This document shows, piece after piece, positions 12,928-23,635 of a stretch of 64,000 nt of DNA. Under the pieces are notes generated by a model. That model searched no databases and was not told where the DNA came from. It saw only the letters and a program-made list of their open reading frames with translations. Origin of the DNA: Cynocephalus volans (Eukaryota > Chordata > Mammalia > Dermoptera > Cynocephalidae); contig NC_084467.1 in the NCBI RefSeq assembly GCF_027409185.1, forward strand, positions 16,854,501-16,918,500. Direction: 5' to 3'. The number at the start of each line of letters is the position of its first letter. Position 1 is the stretch's first letter. Made by a program: the position numbers and the translations under genes.

Positions 12928-13028
12928 GGGCCAGCCCATGGCTCACTTGGGAGAGTGTGGTGCTGATAACACCAAGTCAGGGGTTAAGATCCCCTAACCA
13001 GTCATCTTTTGGAAGAAAAAAAAAAAAA
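12928..13028 (+). mobile_element. CYN SINE, left/right-arm hybrid monomer
   Basis: Begins like a dimer's left arm and, from ACACCAAGTC on, continues as the right arm; AAAGAAAATATTTCC flanks it. Confidence 0.87.
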
Positions 13029-14221
13029 GAAAATATTTCCAAATAATATATCTAATACAGGACTCGAATCCAGAATATATACAAAATTCCTGCAACTAAA
13101 TAATAAAAAGACAAAGTAACCCAAGTTGAAAATGGGCGAAGCATTTGAATAAACATTTCTCCAAAGAAGATATATGAAATGGCCAATAAACACATGAAAA
13201 GATGCTTAACATTACTAGTCATCAGGCAAAGGCAAATTAAAGCCACAAGGAGACATTACTTCACATCCACTAGGATGGCTACGAGGAAAAAAAAAAAACA
13301 ATAAGTATAAAGATGTGAAGAAATTGGAATTCTCATACAGTGCTTTTCAGTACATAAAACAGTGCAGCCACTTTGGAACTTGACAGCTCCCCAAAATGTT
13401 AAACTGAGTTACCGTATGACCTAGCAATTCCACTCCTAGGTATATATTCAAGAGAAATGAAAACAAATGCCCACACAAAAACTTGCACACAAATGTTCAT
13501 AGCAGCATTATTCATAATAGACAAAAAGTAGAAACAACCCAAATGTCCATCAACGGATGAACAGATTAATAAAGAGTGGTAGATAAATACATAAAATGGA
13601 ATATTATTTGGCAGTAAAAAGAAAAATGGTCAACAAGCACATGAAAAGATGCTCAACTCATTAGTCATTAGGAAAACGCAAATCAAAACCACAAAAAGAT
13701 ATCACTTCACTTTCACTAGGATGGCCTAATCAAAAAAAAAAAAAACAGAAATAGCAAGTGTTGGTGAACATGAAAAGAAATTCGAACCCTCCTACATTGC
13801 TGGTGGGAATGTAAAATGGTGTAGCTGCTGTGAAAAATGGCTTGGCAGTTCCTCAATAAGTTAAACAGAATCACCTTATGAGCCAGCAATCCCATTCCTA
13901 GGTACATACCCAAAAGAACTGAAAACGAGCGTTCAAACAAAAACTTGTACACAAGTTTTCATAGCACTACTATTCACTATTCCCAATAGCCAAAACGCGG
14001 AATATCAAAATGTCCATCAACTGATGAATGGATAAACAAAATGTGGTACAGACATACAACAGAATATTATTCAACCTTAAGGAATAAGGTAGTGATACAT
14101 GCTACAACGTAGATGATCCCTGAAAACACTATGCTAAGTGAAAGAAGTCACAAAAGTCTACATATTGTATAATTCTATTTACATAAAGTGTCCAAAATAG
14201 GCAGAGACAGTCGATCAGTGG

Positions 14222-14262
14222 TTGTTTGAGGGGGTAGGGGGTAGGGGGAGGGGAGGCAAGGG
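14222..14262 (+). repeat. G-rich (GGGGGTA)n tract
   Basis: GGGGGTAGGGGGTAGGGGG; could form a G-quadruplex. Confidence 0.75.
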
Positions 14263-14928
14263 AGGACTCAGTGCTAATCTAATGGGTACAGTGTTTCTTT
14301 CAAGGAGGCCAAAAATGTTCTAATATCAAATTAGGGAATGGCTGAACAACCCTGTGAATACATGAAAAAATACTGGATTGTACACTTTAAATCGGTGAAT
14401 CGTACGGTATGTGAAGTATACCTCAGTAAAGCTATTCAAAGTCTATTATACACGGACTTCTGTCATTCCAGTACTTACTGTTGGAGTCAGATCTGCCCTC
14501 CTTGTGAGCCAGATGCCCACGGGTTGGATTTACTGTATTCGTTTGCTTTATGGAAGCGCCTCAACTTGTTTCACTTCTCAAACTACATTTTAAGTTCTAA
14601 AGCCAAAGACCATAACTTCCATTCCTTCTAGATCCCCCAGTGGAATGTAAAAACTCCAGAAGTATTTACTTAAGTGAGTGCCTGGTGAAAGAAGGCTCCT
14701 GAGCATGCCTGGCTTGGCCAACTCAATTCAACGACATTGGGGGGTGGGGGGCGGGAACCTGTAGTTCCCGCGTTAAAATGTGGAAAAAGGGGAAACAGCC
14801 ACAGACTCGAAGGATTCGATCTATCAGAGGGAGTTAAGGAAAGGCTCAAGGGCTAAGGAGAGGTGAAGGCCAGCACTTACACAGCTCAAACCTATTACTC
14901 GGTAAAGTGGCGTCGAGTCCGAAAGACC

Positions 14929-14955
14929 AAAAAAGAAAAGAAAAGAAAAGAAAAG
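14929..14955 (+). repeat. (AAAAG)n microsatellite
   Basis: Four to five AAAAG units. Confidence 0.85.
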
Positions 14956-15478
14956 GTGAAAAAATACTAGAGTAACAAGTAAGGGTAGGAGGACTCCTGG
15001 GGGTGGAGGGTAGAAATGACGTAGGCTAATCATAGGTTACTATGAAGCTGCCCTCTCCAAAAACAATACTAAGACGATGAAGCCTCTGGCGTCAACACTA
15101 ATACAACACACACTGCCATGAAGCTCACTTCCAAAAAGTTCCCTTTTATAAACGAAATGCCGAGTTGTGGGCAAGATGGACCAACCATTAACCTTTGCTA
15201 GGCTCTCAGCTCCTACCTTCAACCATCTGCACCGCCATCTTCTGGATGAGAACCCAGAACCCTTTTTAAAGGACTTGCAGCAGCATCACCTCCGCGAAGA
15301 GCCCGGGAAGGCTGTTTCCCGGGTCGCCCAGACGGCGGAAAGGGGGGAACCTCCACCTCGCTCTTCTCCGCGCCTTCCAAATGCACGCAATGGGCCGCCG
15401 TCTTCCTTCCCCCCACCCTGCCCCGGCTTTCCGAAGTCCGGCGCGAGGGGGCCGCGAGGCCCTGTGCGCGGGCCTCAC

Positions 15479-15612
15479 CTGCACACGCCGCGGATGCAGG
15501 GCTCCAGCCAGATGCGGTAGGCAGTCTCGATATGCTCCTGCGACACCTCCTCGGGCCGCACCGTCTCCGCCCAGCGCCAGGCCGCCTTCTCCAGCTGCAG
15601 CCGGGGGGCCAT
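15479..15612 (-). CDS. USP48: USP48 coding exon 1 (N-terminus of ubiquitin-specific peptidase 48)
   Basis: The minus strand has an ATG at 15612-15610 followed by 44 codons plus two bases, then a GTGAGG splice donor. The frame starts [20 protein letters not shown] and ends EPCIRGVC, the N-terminus of USP48 as I recognise it. USP48 is a nuclear cysteine protease of the USP family that removes ubiquitin, including from histone H2A and NF-kB components. The catalytic Cys/His boxes are in later exons outside this window, so only the leader is visible. The exon lies inside a CpG island, as expected for a housekeeping promoter. The start is fixed by family similarity and by the GC-rich untranslated sequence upstream. 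No frameshift or stop is seen. Confidence 0.93.
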
Positions 15613-15642
15613 GGCCTTGGCCCGAGGAGCGCCTCCCGAGCC

Positions 15643-15692
15643 GTGCCGCCGCTGCCGCTGCCGCCGCCGCCTCCACCGCTGCCCGAAAGGGC
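15643..15692 (-). repeat. GC-rich triplet tract in the USP48 5' leader
   Basis: An interrupted run of GCC/GCT triplets lies just upstream of the USP48 ATG. On the transcribed strand it is a GGC/AGC-rich 5' UTR tract, able to form GC-rich structure in the mRNA leader. It accounts for the poly-alanine open frame seen here, which I do not regard as a gene. Confidence 0.7.
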
Positions 15693-16298
15693 TCCGCCAC
15701 CTGCCAGCGATAGAGACCAGGCGCTCCCTCAGGCAGGTGGCCAGTCAATCACCTGTGCGCGCCACGGCCGCCGCGCCCGCCCGCGCCCGCCCCGCACGAC
15801 CGGCCGCAAAGCGCCGCTGCCGACACCCAACACCCCCGGCGACCGCGGACGTTGGAGGTGTACTCCCCGCCGCAGTGGGCGCATGCGCATTCCCAGCAGC
15901 CTTTGCGCCTCCCGCGCATCTAACCCGACGGGCGGAGGAAAGGAAAGCGGCTGTCCAAGGCAGTGTTGCCACGTCCTCACCGTCGCTGCTGGGGAAGCAG
16001 CGGCCTGTGTACGTACCACTGTTTTAACAAGCCCGCGATCGAGGGTGGAAGGCTAACTATTCTTGCCCCCCGTACTCTTTTAACCGTGAAAGATTCACGC
16101 GAGAGGCTACTCAATGCACACCATAGGTCCGCCTGGTCTGCGGGGTGGGGCCTGTTTGGAATAGAAACCGGGTCACCAAGGACACCAGGGTCGGCTCTCT
16201 GGAGGAAGATTTCACTTGAGCCGAAAGCGGTTCTGACTCCTTTCCTGAGCCCTCCTAACATCACGGGGCGTTCTGGGCTTTTCCTGAGCTAGAACGGG

Positions 16299-16365
16299 AC
16301 TACGTGTCCCGGCATGCCGTGCCTGCTGCCACTCACTGAGTGCGAGGCATGCTGGGATTTGTAGT
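16299..16365. promoter_or_regulatory. Inverted pair of ZNF143/SBF-type motifs
   Basis: ACTACGTGTCCCGGCATGC (16299-16317) and, on the opposite strand, ACTACAAATCCCAGCATGC (16365-16347) both resemble the ZNF143/THAP11 composite motif ACTACAATTCCCAGCATGC. They face each other about 50 bp apart, roughly 700 bp upstream of the USP48 start codon and at the edge of the CpG island. Such sites usually sit in promoters, so an upstream or bidirectional promoter element is plausible. Confidence 0.7.
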
Positions 16366-16369
16366 TTTC

Positions 16370-17590
16370 GAGGCGGGCGAACGCGTTGCGACGCAGAATG
16401 TGGGGAGTCGCCTGCCGGTGCCTGGCAGGGTAGCTCTAGAGAGCAGGCTCTTGCTTGCAGTTGGCTTCCTCCAAGTGCCTGTTATCTCTATGTGATGATT
16501 AAGCGCCTTTCTAGCTTCCGGGTTTAAAAACATTTCCTTTCTGCAAGTCCTGCCCCAGGACATAGAGAGTAGCTTCTTCAGAACGTTTTGCACACTGTAA
16601 AGGACACTGCTGGAGTAAGGATATTTGAATACTCTACATTTGAATGTAACGCCTGCGGGCGTCAGAACGCTAAATTCTAACTCAGTTGCTTATCAGCTGG
16701 GTAACCTTGGACTGGATCCATTAGACTAACATTTATGGATGTGGTCCCTCCTGTTGGGGGTTGGTGAGGGGTGAGCGGCAGAAACACAAAGTAAGGTCCC
16801 CTTCCCAGTCTTGGGGAGGTTCGTACTTGAGAAAAGGTTTCCCTAAATAAGTAACCCGTAAGCCCTCCAGTAGAAGATGAGTAGAACTTACCCAGAAGAG
16901 AAGAAAGGCACCATTCCAAAGGGAACCACAACATAGATAAGAAACTTGGTGTGGGAGGGTCACAAATTCTGAGACTGGGAGAGCTGAGACATAAAGCTTA
17001 AGAGGCAGGCCAAGACCTTGCCTTTGTTCAAGGGACTCCTTGAAAGGTTTTAAGCTGGTGAGTGATAAAATGGAGATATGCATTTTGTTTGCTTCTTCAG
17101 TCCGAGTCAAGGTCAGAGGAAAACTCATAAGGCTATTGAAGTAACACGGGCTAGAGATGATGAAGGCCTGAACTGGAGCAGTGTAATAGGTGTGGAATGC
17201 AGAGACAAATTTGAAAGATATGTAGGACGTAGAATTGCTTCAACTTGTTGAGCTGACCGATATCTCTTCACCTTTCTCTTATTTTATCTTCAAGTCTGGG
17301 TCATGGCCCTTTCCTTGGTGCTCACAGCTCTCAGTGTCATCCATTGCTTCACGTCACACATTATGAAATTGTGAATGTTATTCACCATGCTGTCACTACT
17401 ATATGCCAGTTTTCCAACAGGAGTAATTAAATGGATGGAATTTTTGCCAAATGAGATAGAAACTATAGGAGAAGGATCAGATTTAGAAGGGAGATGATTT
17501 CCGTTTTGAATATGTTGCATTTCAGGTATGTCCGGGACATCCATGCCAGGACAGCAGCAGACATGAGTCTGAATCTTGGGGGATATATTG
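16370..17590. other. Intergenic, no gene recognised
   Basis: Unique-looking sequence between the USP48 promoter and a LINE-2 relic. I see no conserved ORF, RNA gene or recent repeat here. Confidence 0.6.
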
Positions 17591-18490
17591 CTCTTCCTTC
17601 ATGAACTTTTCAATCTTTACTGAATCATGCTCATCAGCATTCAAACATGGTGTAATTTTTCCGAAGTTTAACAAACTCTTGACTCCCATATCCTCCACCA
17701 GCTACTGTCCATTTCTCTGCTCCCCTTTATGGCAAAATGCCTGGCAAGAGTTTTCTATACTCTTCTCTAATTCCCCTCCTCCTATTTCTCTTTAAGCCTG
17801 TTCCGAATCAGGCTCTTTCCTGTATTACCCCGCAAAACTGCTCATATGAAGGACAGCCAGTAGCCTCTATGTTCTTAAATCCAATGGTAAACTCATACTG
17901 TATTTATTTTACTAGACCTATCAACAGCATTTGACCCAGTTATTGACTCCATTCGCTTAGAAACACTTTCTCTTAATTCACAGGGCACCACACTCTTCTG
18001 GTTCTCCCACTGTTCACTGGCCATTTCTTTTCTGTCTTCTTTGCTACTGCTTTCTCATCTCTGTAATCTGTAAACTTGAATGGCCTAGTGTTCAGTCCTT
18101 TGGACTTCTCCTCTAACTACATTTATTCCCCAGGTGATCTCATCTCCTGTAACTTTAAATACTATCTGTGCATGGATGACTCCCAAATTCGTATCTCCAG
18201 ACCTGACCTCACTCCTCAAGTGCCACACTTGTATATCCTACTGTTTACATGGCATCTCAAATGTGCAATAGCTATCTCACACCTTGCAGGTCCAAAACTT
18301 ATGTTTATTCCACTTCCAACCTCCCCTACAGCATACACATCAATACCCTCTGTATCTTTCCCATCTCAGTAGGTGTCAACTGTATTCTTCCAGAAATCTC
18401 AGAGGCAGCCTTATCTTCACTCTTTATTTTACATCCCCATCTAATTCCACAAAACCTGATAGCTGTATCTTCAAAATATATACAGAATGC
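17590..18490 (+). mobile_element. LINE-2 fragment
   Basis: Relic of the L2 RT and 3' part (ACCTATCAACAGCATTTGAC; GATGACTCCCAAATTCGTAT), degraded. Confidence 0.65.
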
Positions 18491-19038
18491 TGAAAGAAAG
18501 TGAGCTGAGATGCCAGGTACCGTTCAAGCTTTATTTTTTATTTATTTATTTTTTTAAAAGATGACCGGTAAGGGGATCTTAACCCTTGGCTTGGTGTTGT
18601 CAGCACCACGCTCACCCAGTGAGCTAACCGGCCATCCCTATATGGGATCCGAACCTGTGGCCTTGGTGTTATCAGCACCACACTCTCCCAAGTGAGCCAC
18701 AGGCCAGCCCCCCGTTCAAGCTTTATTAACAGAAGAAAATCTGTTGGGCTGTGCTCAGAGTGGCAGGCAGCCGAGGACTGCCCTGAAAAGGGGACAGCAC
18801 CAGGTGTGGGGGTGGTAGAGCTTATATAGTGTGCCAAGGGCTGACTGATACCATCAAGAAGGGTCATTATGCTACTGTGGATCAGGGTGGAGGATTGCCT
18901 CCTTGCAGAAGCAAAAGGGGTTTCTGTTTAAGTCAGGAGTTTTCTCCTAAAGGGAAGTGGGGAAGGGAGGAGGTGGGCGGTGCCATTTTGTACTTGGGCT
19001 TGTCTAAAGTGGCACTGGTTATGTTGCAGATCTGTTAT
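18491..19038 (-). repeat. 3' LTR of minus-strand ERV-F-like provirus (with SINE)
   Basis: Matches 25266-25634 over its length once the CYN dimer at 18536-18711 is removed. On the minus strand it has a TATA-like TATAAGCTC, then AATAAAGC before the end TTTCA. A purine-rich tract lies just upstream (about 19039-19055). Confidence 0.85.
18536..18711 (-). mobile_element. CYN SINE, dimer, in ERV 3' LTR
   Basis: Full antisense dimer with duplication CCGTTCAAGCTTTATT (18520-18535, 18712-18727). Confidence 0.93.
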
Positions 19039-19278
19039 TCCTGCCTTTTAAGTATAGGGGAAAAGGACGGAGGTCTCATTCTTCTGAAGCTACTTCCTGC
19101 CGGAGATGGGCGAAGATATGAAAAAATAAAAGATTTAGGTGGTGGGGTATTGGTTTCATGTGGGGAGGCTGTATTCCTCCAGGGAAGGGTCTCTGATTCT
19201 GAGGGGCTGATATCCTCCTTGCAGGAACAATTCGGCAACCTTTTGGTTGGTGAAAGCCTGCATACGTTCTGCAAGAAA

Positions 19279-20150
19279 TTAGAGAAACACCAAAAAAGAC
19301 AGGGACCAAAAAGCAGGATGAGTCCCAACACAGTTAGGGGTCCTAGTAGGGACATAAGCCAGGGTATCCAAGGGTTCAGTTAAATGGTTTAAGTTGTCTT
19401 GGATCACTTCGGACTCATTTACATAATAACAGCATTCCTCCCCCAAAAAGAGGCAGGTGCCTTCCTTCTCGGCTGTAATGAAGTAAAGGGCCCAATGGTT
19501 CTGTAAAGCGACTGTCCACTGTTGTGACTGAGAAGGGAGGAGACGCTGTCTATGCTTAGTTCTTCTGACAGTTTTTGATAGAATTGAGAGGCAGTGGCAG
19601 GGCCCACTATGCCAGTTCCAGTTGCAGGAAGGATCCCTGCCCCAATTAAAAGGTACAATTAGTGCCCTACGGGAGCAGGGGCACTTCCGGGGGGGAGTTA
19701 GTCCCAGTCCCATCACCATTTCTCCATCCCTCTGGAGGGTGATGTCAGGGATGAGCCAAAGAATATGCAAGAAATCATGTTGGGGGGCAGGCAACAAGAT
19801 AATGTAGTTTTACAAAGGAAATATATTCCGGTTTTAGGGCATGGGTGAGGAGGGGGTAAGTGAGCGGTAGCGTTTGGTGTTAGTGAGGCAGAGTGTGGGC
19901 AGGCCCCGCACAATGCTGACAGTCCCCACTGAGGTAAGATTAAAGGAAAGTGAAGAGACGTTTGTGGAAATGTCTGCATCGACGGGGACGGGGGTGACCA
20001 CAAAAAGTTACTCGCGAAGTGGGAGACAGATGAGTCACTCGGGGACCAGTCTGATTTGCTGAGGACTGTCATCCCTGCGGACCTGGAACCTCCACGTTCC
20101 AGGTAAGGGGGTGGCATTGAGATAGGAGGAAAAACACAGGAAGGATGCAA
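19279..20150 (-). pseudogene. Env relic of minus-strand ERV
   Basis: A surface-subunit-like frame lies at 20150-19713 (KTGIYFLCKTTL) and a transmembrane-subunit frame at 19797-19279. The latter has a CX6CC motif (CLFLGEECC) next to a gammaretroviral-type heptad region. Stops and shifts separate the parts. Confidence 0.8.
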
Positions 20151-20697
20151 AGGGTTAGGGAGCCAAAAGAATTTAAAGGGCGCATTGTCACAATGACATT
20201 GCTAAGAAGCATCCTACAGATAAGAGGTAAAGGAGTACCAGGAGAAATCTTCCTGTAATGTTACACTGCTCTGGGGCAGCTGCTGCCAATCCTGTAGCAA
20301 GTCCTAGAACAGATAGTATAATAGTAGCTCTTGTGCAAAGGACGTGAAGTGGGACTGCAAGAGTGAGAGAATAATCACTGGGGGAAAGATGATCCTTCTG
20401 GGATTGGGGGAAGAGCAAAGGTCCTGGAGATTTTTAGTTTTGTGGGTCCTAAAATGGATGAAGTGTAAGGAGATGTCAGGTTGGGGGTTAAGTAGAAGGA
20501 CCCCTCTGGCTTGGTGTTAACAGATTCTTTGGGTAAATTCTCAGGTGCTAGTTTTACCAACAATAAGTGATACCAAAGGGCCTTTCTTAGTACTTTTACT
20601 GCCATGGGGGTGGCGAGAAGTATTGTATAAGGCCCTTCCCAGCATGGTGAGAGGGGCTTTGGGATTCAGGTTTTAATATATATTTGCTGTCCTGGGC

Positions 20698-21087
20698 TTA
20701 GTTTAAAGTCTGAGAGGGTGGTGGGGAAAGGATGAGGTAATAGACAGCCTGTTCCCAAAGAAGATCCCTAATGACTGAAAGAGTAGGGAGACACTGGCCT
20801 AAAGACGATGAGCTGGAAGGGAGAGGTGTGAGAGTGAAGGGCTTACCGTACATAAGTTTGAGGGGGGCTGAGGCCTGTGGGCTTGTGGGGGGCAGCCCAT
20901 AAGCGAGTGAGTGACTGGTGGGGAGGCCAAAATGAGGGATGATTTCTGAGGTAAGAGCATGTGTTACTGCTGTATCATCCTCTGAAGTGCAGGGAAAAGA
21001 CTCAACCCAACCTGAAAAGGTATCTACTAAGTTTAGAAGATAGTGTGTCCTTTTGTGGGAGAGTAATATAAGGGCTGAAGAAGGCAT
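20698..21087 (-). pseudogene. Integrase core relic of minus-strand ERV
   Basis: The frame has LVDTFSGWVESFPC (first catalytic Asp), then a gap removes the central core; a C-terminal-like LKLMYGKPF follows. It is not functional. Confidence 0.78.
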
Positions 21088-21566
21088 AGGAGGAGTTCAT
21101 AGCCTATATGAACTGAATTGTGGAAATCTAAAAGGATTTGCTCAGCTTGTATGGTAGGGAGGACATAGCAACCGGAGAGAGTATACCAGTTGTCCTTTCT
21201 GTGTGCCCCCAACTGTTGGAGGTGTTGTATTTCTTGGAGTGTATATTGAGATAAAGGCATAGGGGCCATGAGAAGGACCTGAGCAGGAAAGGAAGCGTAG
21301 GAGCCTGGTGATTGAGCAGCCTGTTTTGAGATTAGATCCGCCAGTTTGTTTCCCTGGGCTATGGGGTCGTTGGAGGTTTGGCGTCCTCTGCTGTGTATAA
21401 CCCCTACCTTCTTTGGGAGTTGTGCAGCCTCAATAGCTTGTGTTCGATTTACTATGGCATAACCTGCCCAGGGGGTGGGCGTGGAGGTGCTACCATCTAT
21501 GAACCATATAATGGGATGAAGGGAGATGTGTGGAAAGGGATTGAGAAAGAGGTCTAAAGCCTCCAT
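21033..21566 (-). pseudogene. RNase H / integrase N-terminal relic of minus-strand ERV
   Basis: RNase H-like FIDGSTSTPTPWAGYAIVNR is followed by an integrase N-terminal-like zone (LQQLGAHRKDNWYTL). Confidence 0.75.
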
Positions 21567-22185
21567 GCAATTGTGTTCTAAGTGTCATGAGTGTTGTGGA
21601 ATGAGAGTGGCTGGATTTTAAGGGAGAGCAAGGGTTAAAGGAGAACTGGGAGTTTTCAGTGAAAGTAAGGTGAATAAGTTGTGGGCGGGAAAGGGAGAGA
21701 ATTGACTTGGCCTCATGGCTGAGAAGGTCTTGACTCTTTGTTGTTTAAAAGTTAGTTTAGTGCTTTCTTGTGCTAAAAGGGCGGCTGCTGCCAAGGCCCA
21801 TAACCAGGGGCCCATTCTTGAGCTGTGGTGTCTAGTTGTTTAGAGAAATATGCAACCAGGGAGAAAATATCTTCTGCCTTTTGTCCCAAAACCCTGACTG
21901 TGAATCTTTGGGTTTTGGTGACATATAGGATAAAAGGAAGAGATAGGCTTGAGAGAGATAGAGCTGGGGGTGCAAGGAGAGTGGCTTTTAATCGCTGGTA
22001 AGGAGAATGAATGAGCTTTGTGGGATCTAAAGGAATGGCAGGATCCCCTTTGGCTGCCCATAAAGTGGCTTTGCTAGCACGCCAGAGTTAGGAATCCATA
22101 GGCGAAGATACCCTGCGAGCCCCAAGAAAGAAAGGATTTTACCTTTTGTGGTAGGAGAAAGGATTTCAGAAATTAGACTCTTGAG

Positions 22186-22361
22186 GGGCCGGCCTGTGGC
22201 TCACTCAGGAGAGTGTGGTGCTGATAACACCAAGGCCATAGGTTTGCATCCTATATAGGGATGGCCAGTTCGCTCACTGGCTGAGTGTGGTGCTGACAAC
22301 ACCAAGTCAAGGGTTGAGATCCCCTTACCGGTCATCTTTTTAAAAAAAGAAAGAAAGAAAC
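22186..22361 (+). mobile_element. CYN SINE, dimer, in ERV pol
   Basis: Both arms present; AAATTAGACTCTT on either side. Confidence 0.93.
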
Positions 22362-22517
22362 AAATTAGACTCTTCAACTGAAGGAGAAAAAATTTGAGCC
22401 TTGTTGGGGGACACTCGATATCCCCTGGAGGCCAGTAAATTAAGGAGAGTAACAGTGTGGGCCTGTGAATCCTCATAGGAGGGGCTACAAAGGAGGAGGT
22501 AATCCACATATTGTATT

Positions 22518-22650
22518 GGGCTGAGCCCGTGGCGCACTCGGTAGCGTGCTGCGCTAGCAGCGCGGCAACGCTCCCGCCGTGGGTTCGGATCCTATATAAG
22601 AATGACCGGTGCACTCCCTGGCTGAGCGCCGGTCACGAAAAAAAAAAAAA
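22518..22650 (+). mobile_element. CYN SINE, second type, in ERV RT
   Basis: GGGCTGAGCCCGTGGCGCAC start; duplication ATCCACATATTGTATT, next to the YVDY-coding bases. Confidence 0.93.
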
Positions 22651-23286
22651 ATCCACATATTGTATTAAAGTGCTAGAGGTTGGAGGAAGTTCAGATAAGT
22701 CTTGAGCTAAGGGCTAGCTGGAAAGTGGGGGCTATCCCAAAACCCCTGAGGTAGTACTGTCCCAGTAAGTTGTTGGAATAGCATGTGTCAGGATCAGTCC
22801 TGTACTAAGCAGTATGAGCCACTAGGCTTTGTAACTGGACGGATGGGTGTATTAAAAGGTGAGCGGGTAGGCCGTGAGAGAAGAGAAGAAAGGAGTTTGT
22901 TTATGATGGGTTTTAAGCCTATTAGGTGTTTGTTAGCGATGGGGTACTGTGGGACATTAGGGAACAAAGAGGGGTTCTGCAGTTTAACAAGGACAGGGAA
23001 ATGGTGCATAGCAATGGAGGGAGAAGAAGCATCCCATACTAGGGATTAACCTTGTCTGAGGGGGAGGGGAAGGTGGAAGCCCCAGGGGCCAGGTCTGGGT
23101 GTGGCCTGTAACAGGAGTATTGTAGCTGAAGTTAAAATGTTTAGGGTAAGAGTAGCTTTGAATTTGAAAAGAATGTCCCATCCCAGTAAGGGGGCTGGGC
23201 ATTGAGGCATTATTAAGAATTTGTGTGGGAATTGGATGAGATGTAAGGCGCAGGAAAGGGCTTGAGTAATCCATGGGTGGTATTCT

Positions 23287-23461
23287 TTTTTTTTTTTTTT
23301 TAAAAGATGACCGGTAAGGGGATCTTAACCCTTGACTTGGTGCCATCAGCACCACGCTCTTCCAGGTGAACTAACCGGCCATCCCTATATAGGGATCTTA
23401 ACCCGTGGCCTTGGTGTTACCAGCACCACACTCTCCCGAGTGATCCACAGGCCAGGCCTTG
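23287..23461 (-). mobile_element. CYN SINE, dimer, in ERV protease
   Basis: Full antisense dimer; TGGGTGGTATTCT duplicated. Confidence 0.92.
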
Positions 23462-23628
23462 TGGGTGGTATTCTGATCCCATGACCCCACTATTATGATA
23501 GAGGATGGGGTTGTTTGTCCTGCATACTTAGGAAGGGTAAAGTAAATGGCCCCTGTATCAATGACAAAAGAGACTGGCTTACCTGCTATGAGGCGAGTTA
23601 CCGTGGGCTCACAAGTGGTGATCTCCAT
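23398..23628 (-). pseudogene. Protease relic of minus-strand ERV
   Basis: The frame contains SFVIDTGAIYFTL, with the aspartyl protease active-site triplet DTG intact. It is interrupted downstream by a CYN dimer at 23287-23461. Confidence 0.78.
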
Positions 23629-23635
23629 GGGGACC

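Larger units (their letters stand above)
12660..14440 (+). mobile_element. Two L1 3' ends in tandem
   Basis: The L1 ORF2 end occurs twice: once to about 13620, and again from about 13620 starting CAACAAGCACATGAAAAGAT. Both contain the CCTAGGTA-type sequence and GAAC...CCAAATGTCCATCAA. The first is interrupted by two SINEs. Confidence 0.72.
1..15478 (-). other. USP48: USP48 intron 1 (3' part of window not reaching exon 2)
   Basis: All sequence left of the exon 1 splice donor is the first intron of USP48, transcribed right to left. I searched both strands for the exon 2 coding sequence, which should continue with a Cys-rich stretch of the USP48 N-terminus, and did not see it, so exon 2 probably lies left of the window. 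The intron is dominated by plus-strand L1 3' ends and SINEs listed separately. I see no gene in 1-750, 855-2128, 4410-5060, 5200-5537, 5748-6390, 7277-7590, 8175-8400, 10585-11363, 11462-11850, 12140-12450 or 14440-15478. Confidence 0.75.
15250..16060. promoter_or_regulatory. USP48: CpG island / USP48 promoter region
   Basis: This is the densest CpG-rich stretch in the left half of the window. It covers USP48 exon 1, its untranslated leader and upstream sequence, and lacks SINEs and L1. Broad GC-rich promoters without a TATA box are typical of USP48-like housekeeping genes. The exact transcription start cannot be read from the sequence. Confidence 0.85.
21618..23010 (-). pseudogene. Reverse transcriptase relic of minus-strand ERV
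   Basis: The N-terminal RT block (RPTRSPFNTPIRPVTKPSG) is at about 22.8-22.9 kb. A catalytic block reading QYVDYLLL instead of YVDD-type (second Asp to Tyr) lies beside the SINE at 22518-22650. The connection region is at 21815-21618. Two SINEs and several stops break it. Confidence 0.75.

Noticed and set aside
15266-15748. 160-codon minus-strand ORF over the USP48 promoter
   Set aside because: It is a frame-shifted shadow of USP48 exon 1 plus the GC triplet tract (poly-Ala); the real exon is in another frame and ends at the splice donor.
19713-20150. 145-codon minus-strand ORF as a gene
   Set aside because: Part of the env surface-subunit relic of the minus-strand ERV, without a start or continuity.
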